Shown in pieces: positions 38,182 to 50,050 of a DNA stretch of 64,000 bases (the first letter of the stretch is position 1; every line of letters begins with the position of its first letter). A program made the position numbers and the translations under genes. The notes beneath the pieces are model-generated. The model did no database searches and was not told the origin of the DNA. It saw only the letters and a list, made by a program, of their open reading frames with translations. The DNA is taken from assembly GCA_022818135.1 (NCBI GenBank), contig JAFMSR010000008.1, positions 31,329,606-31,393,605 on the forward strand, given 5' to 3'. The stretch is from Saxidomus purpurata (taxonomy: Eukaryota; Mollusca; Bivalvia; Venerida; Veneridae).

Positions 38182-38233
38182 ACAACACAAGCCCGACAAC
38201 ATTAACATAGACTTCTCGTCTATTGAAAAGTGA
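38182..38233 (+). CDS. DCTD: Deoxycytidylate deaminase, last coding exon
   Basis: After the acceptor TTTTTTGCAG, the exon completes an Arg codon (AG + A) from the previous exon and reads QHKPDNINIDFSSIEK before TGA at 38231-38233. This matches the short C-terminal tail of animal DCTD, where a KP...I-IDF pattern is conserved. The joint keeps phase and yields the expected chain end. The exon is too short to be found as an open frame by length. Confidence 0.85.
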
Positions 38234-38305
38234 TCCGAGGGACAGGCGATATTCCTGTACAAGATAAAGGTGTCAAAGTGATTTACTAACAATGAGACAT
38301 TATAG

Positions 38306-38311
38306 AATAAA
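38306..38311 (+). promoter_or_regulatory. Polyadenylation signal of DCTD
   Basis: AATAAA lies 73 bp after the DCTD stop codon, a normal distance for a short 3' UTR. Confidence 0.55.
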
Positions 38312-41300
38312 TTTACAAATTGTAGTTTCTGATTTGATTAGTCGTGATTAGTGCAAGCAATTTCGACATTGTATGATTTCTAACCTTAACTTATTTTATA
38401 AATCTGGTTGAATGAACATGTTTTCTAAACTTATTTAATAAATCTGGTCGAATGAACTGGAAAATTATATGGTTTTACTATATTATTCTAATTAGTTTTC
38501 TTGAAATGGTTAATTGTTTAAATTGTTATACGTGATTTCGTTTATGCATGGACTGTGATTTTTCTATTGTATTCGTTTATTAATTGATATATAATTTTGA
38601 GACTTTTTACTCGGAAATCAATCATATTTTTGTAGTCTGTGATAGTTTGTTTCAGGATGTATTATATGTTTCTATTGTCTGTGATACTTTTATGTCTCAA
38701 AAAGATTTTTGGCAATGAGATATTTTACTGATCCTATAAAATGTCGACTTACAAAATGGATGCTTCTATCGGATACGATGATTTGGAACGACACTTATTT
38801 TTGAAGGACACTAATTTGCAATTGAAAAGCGAAATGTAGAGTTGTATTTACAGATTTTCAGTGATTTTTTATTTGTACAATCACTGATAATGGCGAAAGC
38901 CCTCTCTTAATTACGTCAACATGACGCTGCTGTAACAACTAAATTATAAGTACATTTCTGAAAGTGTGTATAAAAGAACATTATAATGTACTCTATTTAT
39001 TTGTATTTATTTTCAGTCATTTTTTAAAATAATACTTTTTAATAAAGAGACGTGATTCCTAATTTTTTGAAACGTCTAATATCAACAAAACAATATTTCA
39101 ACGGACTATTACAATAAGCAAACTGAGAATAATTCGATACGTGGAGAAATATTCTTTTAAAGTTTAAGTATATACCTATAAATATTCCGTCAAAAATTGA
39201 ACCTTTAGTCAACCATAAAATACGGATTGACAGAAAAAAATCATTATTGTATGTACGTGTAATGCGCACAGTGCCATTATCTGTAAGAGTGCATCCTATA
39301 GGCCCAAAGAAGATTCATGCATACACGTGATGTTAATAATGTTGCTTTTGCTTGGGTTGTTACTACTTTTTTATACAATGACGTCAATAAAATGACACCG
39401 CAAAGAAATGAAAACAAACCTTTTACAATATGTGCTATGATTATCAACTAGTATAGTCAAGAAGATTTTCATCATGTTCAATAGAAATTAAACTACTTTA
39501 CAGATGCATATATTTTATTTATTACCTTTATCTTATTCGATCTTCTGACAGCATATATAATGGTATTGGTGTTTCTTTCTATTTTTCAAATATGACATTC
39601 CAGGATCAACAAAACAAACGACAAGAAAAGAGTTGATGCGAGGCATCAAAGGCGCCGCAACGAATTCATTTCTATTGCTTATTTTTGGGTATCAGGTAAT
39701 TTATTGTAATAAGGCATAATGTCTTTATATTGTGTGTTTTATGAAAAACACATGAAAATGCTAGACGCAACGGCTAAATTACTTGTCCGCCTTCCTTGGA
39801 TAAAGATGCACACATGTTTTGCAGTTCTTTGCAACAATGTTTAACAACTGTACGAGTACATTATACACATGTATAACGTATTTAAATCAAATTTACTGTA
39901 TCTGTATTTGCGGAAAAGTTTGGCGATGAATTTACTTGAAATATACATCATCTCAAGCAGAGAATTCACGTTTCGTAGTTGCTTGCACCTCTCAGTCTTT
40001 GACATTTTTCGGTCCCCTATTCTCTGAGATTTAGTCTTTTTCACCATCATAGAATAATTTGTTAATATTCAGTAACCATTAAAACAATTTAAAATGATTT
40101 AAAAAAGAAAGGAAATCATATTCATGAAAAGGCTTTAAATAGTCTTCATACTCTTTCCGTTTTCTTTTCATTAGATTGTATATACGAGCCCTATTTTCAT
40201 TCAGCGTTAATTAAAGCAAAGTTAACGCAGCAATATTATAGCATGTTCTCCACTATGTCCCATTAAGGTGATTCTCAGAATATACAATACTATTCCTGCC
40301 TCTAATCTCACGAAATCGTTTGCAGTCAAAATGTTTGTAAACAAAACAACGCACATTTTTACGATTACTAAAAGTGTCGTTACGGACCAATTAGTTAACT
40401 TTGGCTACCTGTCAGTTTATTGCTGTAGACCAGTCTAATAATACGAAATGTAAACCAGTCTGAAAAAAATAGAAAGTGCATCCCGACCAGTTAGTTAACT
40501 TTGGCTACCTTTCACTTTATTGTTCTAACATGACATGTCTGATTTAAATAGACTATCAGTGACTGTACAATGATACTTCCATTCCAAAACAAATGAAGTG
40601 TGATTATAAATTTTTAACTATAAAAATCGAGTCATAGTAACGTAATGGACCTACTTTACCCGATACCGGAAGATACCGGCATGTTTGACCGGTATCGGTT
40701 TTTATACTGGCAGTACAATAAAAACTTTTCACTACTTATTAGACGTTACATAAGCATATAATTCGAATTTACGTTTTAATGAAGGAAATTTGTATAATCA
40801 ATATTTTAATGTCTATTTCGTATTATTTGGAGTACATATTATATAATTTTAGCATACAGTTAAAACCATTTTTCTTCGCATTCTAATAACCGCTCCTACC
40901 ATGTACTTCCGGAAAATTATTCCATAATAGCCCGCCGCCGTCAGAGGCGGCGCCAATAAACTCGGCTAGTTTTTATACACAAAGTACCTCACAACAAAAC
41001 ATTTAAGTGCCGACCACTGATGGTGAAAGCACCGCATCGAAAGAGGTATATTCTAAGCATAATCCAAAATAAACACTTTTCGCGGACTAATGAAGCACAC
41101 ACAGAATATTTCAATTTAACATTTTTTGAGAGTAAGAAGTGATTGTTGTGAGATTGTTCAAGATTCAAGACATGGGCGAAAGCTCAGAGACAACTACAGC
41201 TCTTCTGTAATTTATCTGAATAGTAACTGTAATACTATGTTTCTCAAGTTATACAAGAGGAGTGTTTCAAAAGGAAAAATTGTAATTTGTTAAGTAATAG

Positions 41301-42440
41301 ATAGAGTAGTTTGCGGGAATAGTTATTCGAGTCAACAGTGAAAATTATAAAAAATCAATAAATGTTTACCTATAGATATATGCAGTAGTTGCAATACAAT
41401 AATAACAGTACTCCTAAAAAAAGGTAAAAGACTGGGGTAAGATTTCATTGAGTCACTCGAAAATTGTTTATTCTGTGCTGAATAGATATTGTAATTTATG
41501 TGAGTGGTGTCAAAGAATGAATTTATCGAGTAGCCCTTGACATTACTACTCACTCAGCCTATTTGGCTAATGCGTATGTGGCACAGTTTCTTTCTGTCAC
41601 TGAAAGCGACACATATACCTCTTCCAAGTTTCGGCTTGAATTTCTTATACACTCACAGACCTGAAAAATACGAATCAGTGAAACAGTTATATAAAAGCTG
41701 TTACTTAAAAACAACAGTTAATAACGGTGAACCAACTTAACCGACTGCATTTGGGTTTCTGCATTGCGGAGTCAGATAAAAATCCGATCATTTTTAAGGA
41801 TTTTAACAGGTCACCTAGACATTCTGGGGAAACGCAGTACGATAAACACAGCTGTTCTTGCTTTCTTACGTTGTCGACTTTTGAAAACAGCCATTCAACT
41901 TGGTGCTACTCCACCTCAGTTTTTTCAATTTCTAAATCACTCATGCGGCCAAAATTGCGTTCAAAGCTAGATTGATAGCGGTTTCGTATTTCCGACATTG
42001 TGCAACATACAAGCTGGTTGGAGTCAAGGACTACCACACAGTCAGATGTTTTTCTAAACATTCACTCTCAACATCCACATACCAGATATAGACCAACCAA
42101 CTATTTCTGTCTTCAAATATGTCAAAAGCTTTAATATTTGACTCTGAGGGGCCACTTCGAAGCTAACTCCGGGAAACTGTTCTGTGCCTTCTATTGCGCA
42201 CTTGTGGCGAAAAGCGACCTACAGATTTAAACACTTTCTAAGCATGTGTATCAAACATTTTAAGCAAGTCAACATTTCGTATATGTTCCTGTGTAATCTC
42301 CTTTGTGTGTTTTGAAAAGTGACCAAGATTGCGCTTTTAGGAGATTCGGAATGGAACTGCAGTTCTTTATCATAATCATTTACATTTTGCATGCTGTGAC
42401 CGGTGAAGTGTATTCAATGTTATTCAGAGTCTTCAAAGAT
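38312..42440. other. No gene recognised; 100-bp partial tandem duplication inside
   Basis: AT-rich sequence. At 40385 and 40485 the block GACCA(A/G)TTAGTTAACTTTG recurs 100 bp apart, a small tandem duplication (about 40385-40540). Near 40660-40710 the words ATACCGGAAGATACCGG and CCGGTATCGG form a small inverted patch. Frames at 41537-41975 have no recognisable product. Confidence 0.45.
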
Positions 42441-43427
42441 TACACTCAACAACTTTTCTAAGTATACACCTCAATTATGTGTCATATCAATATCATTTTG
42501 AAAGATACGGTCATGAAAATTTGTCAACAAATTATTTGATTCATTCTCTCAATACTCGATATAAAGTTGATGAGCATGAATGGTGATTTCATTGTCTCAG
42601 AGAGTTTACATCATAACATCCCTACATGTGAAATTCACAAAACTGTAAATTATAGTAATTCTAAATTTCTTCTAAATTATCTAGAACAGTAAAGTTTTTG
42701 TTAAAAAACGGTTTCTGGTACCAATTTCAAATATCCCGCTTTGATAAAAATATCCTCTCAACACTAAATTTATTAACAGAGCTGATCTGTCTAACCTTAT
42801 AAGGATTGCCTTTCCCATGCATTTATCCAACAAACCTCGTCAATTGGATCAATTGGTTCAAAAGAGTGGTGTATTTTCTCCAAAGTGACGTTTTCACACC
42901 ACAAACTGACCATTAGAGATCCAAGAGAAGTTCCAAATACCAATGCTTGAAGACGATTACGCCCAAGCCACACATGAGTTGAAAAAAACATAAGCCTAGG
43001 GTGCTCATTTTCCATCAAATCTTCATCCGATCGAAATGAAGTGGATGATAAAAATCAGGCAAAAGTCTGAAAATCCCTTTTTACATTTTACATCTGCCCA
43101 AGAACATCTACTAAAAGGATTTGAATGATCAAACATTGCCAAATGTCTGCTAATTTTATTTTAGTGAATCATAAATGGTCGTCTGTGTTACACGCAGATT
43201 GATGACAGTCTGGTAATTTTAACGTTTTTGTGACTTTTGAATATTGGGGTTATTGTGTTTACAGCGATGCGGACCAATGAGTTTGGTACCTATCTTTAGA
43301 ACTCCGATGGAATGTTAAATATCAATCTTTGATCTTATGACTTTGAAATATTCATCAAAATATCTTGAAAATTGAATAAACTACAAGATTTCTATTAGGT
43401 GTATACTTAGAAAAGTGGTTGAGTGTA
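42441..43427. mobile_element. Tc1/mariner-type DNA transposon remnant with 31-bp inverted ends
   Basis: Ends at 42441-42471 and 43397-43427 are inverted copies of 31 bp with a single mismatch; the outer end reads TACACTCAAC and the inner part AAGTATACACCT. Taking the outer TA as the target duplication gives an element of 983 bp starting CACTCAAC. TA duplication and about 30-bp ends suggest the Tc1/mariner group. Inside, a minus-strand frame of 73 codons (43018-42797) may be a transposase scrap, but no DDE residues can be placed. Confidence 0.65.
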
Positions 43428-43962
43428 CATGTATCAATGACTAACTGGTTGATCACAATAACCACACACTTGGTCAACTGCGAATTCATATTGAAAATGA
43501 AAGAATATTAAGATACGCCATGGCATATTCGTTATTCGAAACATAGATCTTCGTAGGTTAACATTTTACCACTAATGACAAATATTTCTTTGTGTTCTTT
43601 AAACCAATAAGATAACTGCCTTGGTCCATCAGCAAACAGAAATATTGCATATATTCCTCAATGTTAATTTCAGAAGCCGCTAATTGATTTGTTTCTAGCT
43701 ATGAATTTATTATTTTAAAGTTTCGAACAATACTTACAGCTATAATACATATATACAACAATAAACAGGCCGTTTACGCCTTAACAAATTAAGAAAATAA
43801 CTGACTTTGTATATCGCACATCGGATAGTAAATAGTTTCTTGCAGCCATAGATCAGTACTAGTGTAATATTTAAAGGTTTTAATAAAGAAAATTCTATTG
43901 AGTTTCAGTGAGATATATAAGTACAGCATTTCACACGAGGGAAAATTCTCACAACATGATAG

Positions 43963-44431
43963 TGTAACGATCGGTGAACGTAGTGAAAACGTTCGGTCGC
44001 ATATGATGATAATATGCAAATTTAAAACCCATGTACATGTGTTGGGGATTAGGGTAGTATATATAAGGCACAGAGACCCATTCAGGGTTGAGTATACTTT
44101 TCACTGAATGGATCTGCTGCGTCTTAGGCCCTCGGCTCGTTACAAATGGTGGCAGCGGTGGGATGAAGACAACTGCCAGACAGGAGTTGCCTTACCCACG
44201 AAGTTCCCAGGCCAAGACTCGGGACGAGTCTTCTCGGAGGGGGAAGTAGTGTAACGATCGGTGAACGTAGTGAAAACGTTCGGTCGCATATGATGCTAAT
44301 ATGCAAATTTAAAACCCATGTACATGTGTTGGGGATTAGGGTAGTATATATAAGGCACAGAGACCCATTCAGGGTTGAGTATACTTTTCACTGAATGGAT
44401 CTGCTGCGTCTTAGGCCCTCGGCTCGTTACA
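43963..44431 (+). mobile_element. TRIM: miniature LTR retrotransposon, 469 bp
   Basis: Two direct repeats of 182 bp (43963-44144 and 44250-44431) differ at one base (GATGATAATA versus GATGCTAATA). Each begins TGTAAC and ends GTTACA, the TG...CA form of an LTR. The 105-bp interior begins AATGGTGGCAGCGGTGGG, the place and look of a tRNA primer-binding site of Ty3/Gypsy elements, and ends in the purine tract GGAGGGGGAAG before the second LTR. There is no room for any protein. LTR length near 180 bp is similar to Mag/Steamer-type elements known in bivalves, but that link is inference. No exact target duplication is visible: left flank GATAG, right flank ATATC. Confidence 0.82.
44054..44061 (+). 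promoter_or_regulatory. TATA-like box inside the TRIM LTR
   Basis: TATATAAG at about this position in LTR 1 (and again in LTR 2 near 44345) could direct LTR transcription. Only the motif supports it. Confidence 0.35.
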
Positions 44432-44682
44432 ATATCAACAAGACGATATAAAGGATGGTATATAAATGTGCATAGGCACCCATTCGAAGCTTCATAACTG
44501 TAACTTAAACTTCGATCTAAATCATGACCATGTTTGGAATACACCGTTAAGAGAGCAAGTGTATTAAGAGACCAGTATTTTCAAACCAAACATGGTAATT
44601 TTGGATGAAATTATGTTGCAATTTAACACCGTTTATATTGAGATACCAAGAGCGATCTCTTTATACAATTTATACATGTCAA

Positions 44683-44735
44683 GGGTGTAACAGGGATACA
44701 CGGGACCTCGGTTTAAGGTCCGATCCAAAATACCA
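44683..44735 (-). repeat. Fragment of a SINE core domain
   Basis: On the minus strand this reads GGATCGGACCTTAAACCGAG and then GTCCCGTGT, matching the core of the intact SINE at 49177-49473 (TTTCGGATGAGACTTTAAAA and on). The rest of that SINE is not obvious here. Confidence 0.5.
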
Positions 44736-45177
44736 TTAATTATGTCAGTGGCAGAGTAAGGAATCGATCTTGTGATATGACCATCTCAAACTACATTTGA
44801 AATAACCTTTAGAATGACACTAGATTATGATCGAGGATTGATTTACGACGATATTAAAACACAAGCTTTAACGAAATAGTGTGTCCGTCACTTGATCAGG
44901 GTACGTAAGATGCTATGTTGCAAAAGTGAGCGAAATATTGAGATGGAAACAAAACACCGGAAATGTAAGCAAAAATTTGATTTGGGAAATGTGATTTGGG
45001 ATGATATTTTGACTCGTTAAGTGAGTGAAATGCCAGAATTAAAACGAAACACCGGTAATGGAAGCTGAAAACGTGTTTTTTGTTTATTTTGCTTCCAACG
45101 TTTTGTTATCTCCAGATTATATAAATTGGTGTACAGCTTATTTTCAATCCCTGGTAAGCTTAGTCTGATAAGTAAGT

Positions 45178-45250
45178 CATCTATAGCTCAGTAGTTAGTG
45201 CATTCGACGGAAGAGCGCAAGGTCATGGGTTCGAACCCCGCCGGAAGCTG
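45178..45250 (+). repeat. tRNA-like sequence, probably SINE head
   Basis: A box TATAGCTCAGTAGTTAGTGC and B box GGGTTCGAACCCCG are well formed and correctly spaced, and the T-arm pairs. The anticodon stem pairs poorly and no 7-bp acceptor stem is found, so a functional tRNA is unlikely. Confidence 0.5.
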
Positions 45251-45259
45251 GACTCTCCA

Positions 45260-46319
45260 CCTAACTTTATTTCATTCCATTTCTCATCATCTTTTGACAA
45301 AAAACTTCTTTTAACTTGTCAAATTTCAACGTTTCTCCATTAGTACCGAGTACGTCTCTGATAACTTGTGACAAAGTCCGAAAGTAGGAACGCTGGTAAA
45401 CGGAAATTCTAAGGGCATACACTGGCGTGTCCGGAGTATACAGTGACATAATAGCTTAGTAAATTGTGAAAGAGTACCGTAGAGTACTATGGGGAAAATC
45501 TATCCCATGACAAAAAACGCACAAAGGGAAAAACAAGAAAAGTTATAATTGAAATGCAGGTGAGAAGCAGGTGAAAAGTAGGTGAACAGTGAAAATCACA
45601 GTAGAAAAGAATATACAGCAGTTCGGCGTGTATGTGAGAATGGATAGCCGATGACCAGGGCGGGCGGAGGTTGCAAAGAAGGGAAGGGAAAGTAAGAGGG
45701 CGGAGAAAGGAGATTAGGCAGACCATGAAAATATTTGTCTGATAAGTGATAACTAAAACGTTTAAAAAACGTTATTGAGCAGTCGGTGCAATGTTTACAA
45801 ATAATTTTCTTGTCTTCACATGATTTCAGGTCTTTTTTCGGCACATATGACACTAAATTAATGTTCGTTTTATAAATATGGTTTTATGTAGGTATGACTA
45901 TTCACCATGGTTCAAATACTGTTGTGTTTTTCTGATATTCTTGTCGTTTCAAAAGGCGATTTATCATCAGTTTAGTTTATTTCTAATTACTTACTACTCA
46001 CTTACTTGCTTTCAGATTACTGCACTCAACACCTTTTTTTGTCAGGAAAGCAATGGAAATACACGTACATCTGTCAAGGATTCCATCATTGCAAGTAAGT
46101 GAATATCTACATGAAAGGACATTTATAAAATGCACATAAGTGTCACACTCATATTTGCTGAAAAACATCTACGAGTGTGTATGCGCTAATAAATTAACGT
46201 GAGGTAAAACAAATCGTAGTAATATTTTCTACTCTTACGGTATCGCTTGCAATATCAGCAACTACAAATAAGACGAATAGCGTTTTATTTGAGGAGAAAA
46301 ACAGCCAAAATTAAACGGC
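45260..46319. other. No gene recognised
   Basis: A purine-rich + strand stretch at 45520-45730 produces a long-looking minus-strand frame of no recognisable content. Nothing else is identified. Confidence 0.4.
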
Positions 46320-46691
46320 ATGCACGGAATACTACAAGTTCAACGCAGCGATTTCATGTAAGCGCAGCAAATAGTACCCCTTTGAACATTTTGCTGTTAG
46401 AACGTGTTTAACGTGTTAGAATGGAAATATATTTTACTTTTGAGTGATATACTGGTAAGCATATCACTTTGTATCGCTAAGATGCTTCCTAATGTAATCA
46501 CGAAGGCCGACAGCCTGAGTAATTATTAACGAAGCATCTAAACAACAAACAGTGATATATTAACAGGTATATCACTCAGAAATGAAACAAATTTCCATTC
46601 TTACACGTCAGTTTAAATAAAAAAGTTCGAAGGGGTACAATTTGCCTTCATACATGAACTCGCGAATTTGAACTCGAAGCATTCCGTACAT
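46320..46691. repeat. Large imperfect palindrome, about 372 bp
   Basis: The left arm from ATGCACGGAATAC is repeated inverted to GCATTCCGTACAT at the right end, with AGTACCCCTTTGAAC answered by GTTCGAAGGGGTAC and an inner pair at TGAGTGATATAC / GTATATCACTCA. The arms of about 150-185 bp are only moderately similar, so it is an aged foldback insertion or an inverted duplication. Confidence 0.7.
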
Positions 46692-46699
46692 TTCTTGGA

Positions 46700-49165
46700 A
46701 TTATGACTGGAATTATGACGCCTATCACAGCGTTTTAACACATCCAAACTAGTAAATGTTGTGTGGAAATTACGCGCAGCCAAAAGTAGTGAGTCAAGAG
46801 TGATATTCTTTGTAAGATATACCACGCTAAATTCCTTCTTTGAGTATATAGGAGAAATGTTCAAGAGTGTTAGAATTATTAACATTACCCCTAAGCCAAA
46901 ACCTGCACAATAACATTTTATCCTTTAAGTTATCAGATTAATCTAACCTGGCGATTGAAATAAGCCTTGTGACACATACGGCACACAACTTGTGCACAAA
47001 GACCACTCTTGCGAAGAAGCTAAAGCGGTCTTTGTTGACAGGTAGTCTTTATTCACGGGTGTTCACACACTATTTGAATAGTGCACGGTTTTCTTTCTTA
47101 TGGTCTTTATACGCAGAGTGGCCGTTATTCGGAGGTGTTCTATACACATATTTGACTTTAATTTGAAGAAAAAAAAACTTACAGGAAATAATATCCTGCA
47201 AAAACACTTTTTCAGCGCAAGGAGACGTCATGTAATTAATACAAATACCAAGGTAAATACAATCGCATATGAACAATTTAATCGTTCGGACAAAACAATG
47301 TTATAGTTCGCCATGTGCATTCTATTGAATTTTCACAAGTGTAAAACTAAAGTTTTTTTAGTATAAAACTACTACCTGGTCCTCATCCATTCTAGAAATG
47401 GCCTTAAGTTATGTACATCTACATTTTTATTTGCATTATTAATCGATGGTCAATTGATGGTGTCACTTCATATCAGTATCGTCGGACGTTGCCATTTTTG
47501 GATATTTGTCTTGTGTAACTGTTTATTTCTGTAAGCATGGTGAGGCATTTCGGAAAAAGATGAAAAGTACTCCATTTAAACAGAGAAAGACATTGCTCTA
47601 CCACAATATATACATTTTACCTATACATTTTTCGAGAAAAGAAACAATGAGAATTGCGGAAAGTGTGTATTTAAACAAACATTGGCTTCATCGGTATGTT
47701 TCTGCACCGATTGTCATCAATAACCTTGTTGAATACTGCAGTCGCTACAACTTTCCCCATTTTCACAATATGGTCGACAACTGAAAACAAGCAAGGCACC
47801 AAATGACGCCGGAGAATCATATCACTTAAAATCTCAAATGTTGAAGCAAACATTGTTTTACATTTACAAGACGCTTAAAAACATACGGGTCCTGATGGCT
47901 GAAACTTAATTGGTAAATTACCTTTAGGCTAAGCATGAATCACTGAGTCTCTCGAGCAATAAATTCAAAACGTGACAATTACACTCCTGTATGATATCCA
48001 AAGTTGTATTGAATACGGCTGTCTCTCAATGCTTTTCAAGTCACATTTTCGATGTTCTATAAGAAAGTAAGTAACATTCTCGATGGTCTTCGAGGAAATC
48101 AGGAATTCAAAGTGTTTTCATTTGAACTTATTTTGCGTGATTTCTGTCCAATCAGTTATTGTTATAATGTTTGGTCTGGGAGCAAGACTAGTACATATAA
48201 AATTAGAAAGGCACACATTAATATTCTATCAAGACATACATATAGAGTGATCGTATACATGCTCGATCATTTGCAAGGTTTCGTGTTTTAATTAAGTAAT
48301 CTAATTTATTCCTTAAAGGTCCAATTGATTGAAAAAAATTCTTTTTATCATTTGAATATTATTCGTCAGCAAATGCAAATTTCACAATTTTTAACGAAAA
48401 ATACTGAGTGGGTACCTGTCCGTAAGTCCATAAAGTTCTCAAAAAACACACCTGTACGGAAAGTGACGATAATATTTCCGGAAACCTACGAGCGGCAGTT
48501 TCGGAATCGCTAGTCTGGAGTGACGTCATTTGCAGTACAATCGTGTCCGATAACAGGTACTCTAACAACAACGAAAGCGATAATTTCATCTTATTAGGCA
48601 TCTTCAGAGAGTAGAGATGAAGATATTTTGAGCCCGTAACGTATAGAACGGGCTATAGGTTACAAGATTTTGTTGGTTAAAACAATTCTGACGCAAATCT
48701 ATTTGAAAACTCTTTATAATTAAAATTGCGATATCTACTTAAATACGTGTCAAATGTCACTTTAAGAAAAATATTTCATTCGTCGAGTACATAAAATGTG
48801 TCATCGGCATCCAAAAAGATACACTTTCTGAACAATTATAGGGTTGCTGGAAACTTTCTTTGCTGAATTGCTTTTTATCAAGTTGTATATAGCTCTATTT
48901 ATGTTTTTCCAAGATTGAAACTTGAAAACAAATATAATGGTTTCATAATTTTAATTGGGCACTTTGCATGTTAATATACTATATTGTTGTTGTATATTGT
49001 TGTGTAATTATCAAATGTAATTGACCAGTGTGCAATATGCAATAATGTGTGACCAGTTAAATTGCTGGCAGGGGGGGGGGGGCGCCAAATTAGAACAAAT
49101 CATAATCATATCGCATCCTTTGTTGTGACTTATGCCCTTGGGCTAGATTAACTGTAATTCCTTCA
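46700..49165. other. No gene recognised
   Basis: AT-rich intergenic sequence. Near 47085-47150 is GTCTTTATACGCAGAGTGGC, resembling a dispersed repeat edge. A 92-codon frame at 47506-47784 has no recognisable domain. A G-run lies at 49070-49082. Confidence 0.4.
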
Positions 49166-49176
49166 ATGGTTAGATC

Positions 49177-49473
49177 AAGTCAGCCCGGATAGCTCAATAG
49201 GTAGAGCACGAGACTTGTAATCTCGGGGTTGTGGGTTCGATTCCCAGGGCTGACCAACTAAAATTACTAACAGTCTTTCGGATGAGACTTTAAAACCGAG
49301 GTCCCATGTACGGGTGAAAACCTGGCATGATAAAGAACCAGGGGTGTCTGTGGAATTGGGACGCTTTCTGTATCTTCCACTATCCCCCGAAAACCTAAAA
49401 TAACTAAACTCTTCTGGGGGCGTTGGTCATATGGGAAACCGGTACCAACGACAAAACCCTAATATACCATACC
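49177..49473 (+). mobile_element. SINE with tRNA-Thr-like head, intact with 11-bp target duplication
   Basis: The head (49179-49253) resembles tRNA-Thr: A box TAGCTCAATAGGTAGAGC, a perfect 5-bp anticodon stem around CTTGTAA (anticodon TGT) and B box GGGTTCGATTCCC. A core follows with TTTCGGATGAGACTTTAAAA-CCGAGGTCCC, which recalls the widely conserved core of Nin-DC-type SINEs; that name is from memory. The element is flanked by ATGGTTAGATC at 49166-49176 and 49474-49484, a perfect target duplication. The exact duplication and well-kept promoter boxes suggest a young insertion. Confidence 0.88.
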
Positions 49474-49732
49474 ATGGTTAGATCTACGTTAATTATTTAC
49501 CATGGCAACGTTGTTAAACGAGATATTGTTTAAGAATTTAAAACTTTTATGGATTACTGGAGTGTTCCGCACCGTGTAAGTTAAACTTCTAGTAGAGTAA
49601 CTGTTATATTCTATATAGGGCCTTTGTTCTACATTTTTTTCGACGTAGTCGTATACTTTTGATTTGAACTTCCGTTGGTATGGACGCGTTGCTAACCAAC
49701 TTCGTTATAATGTGACCAATCAGAATCTGCAA

Positions 49733-49828
49733 ATTATTGGCTAGCGTTTCGGTACCGGAATAAGCAGTGTACTGCCCGGGAGCCTTCTGAAACACAAAAT
49801 GTGTATATTTTTTTATATTATAGTTATT
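49733..49828 (+). repeat. 96-bp direct duplication, unit 1
   Basis: Starts ATTATTGGCTAGCGTTTCGG and is nearly identical to 49954-50050. Contains GGTACCGGAATAAGCAGTGT. Confidence 0.85.
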
Positions 49829-49953
49829 TATAATAAATCATGTTGCAAAAAAAGAAAAAACAGAACACGTTATGTCAAGGTTTCTGGACAGTACGAAGAT
49901 CAACTTTTGTATTCAACGAGGTGTTGTCCGGGGCCGGACATCTAGCGTCATTG

Positions 49954-50050
49954 ATTATTGGCTAGCGTTTCGGTACCGGAATAAGCAGTGTACTGCCCGG
50001 GAGCCTTCTGAAACACAAAATGTGTTTATTTTTTTATATTATAGTTATTA
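49954..50050 (+). repeat. 96-bp direct duplication, unit 2
   Basis: Copy of 49733-49828 with one substitution and one added T, lying 221 bp downstream of the start of unit 1. The short frame at 49872-50081 overlaps it and has no recognisable product. Confidence 0.85.

Noticed and set aside
42797..43018. Minus-strand 73-codon frame as a transposase gene
   Set aside because: It lies inside inverted repeats but shows no DDE or helix-turn-helix motif; kept only as part of the element.
45178..45250. Functional tRNA gene
   Set aside because: A and B boxes are good, but acceptor and anticodon stems do not pair.
49179..49253. Functional tRNA-Thr(TGT)
   Set aside because: The spacing between the acceptor-like stem and the D-arm is abnormal, the T-arm has a mismatch, and the sequence is the head of a SINE with target duplications.
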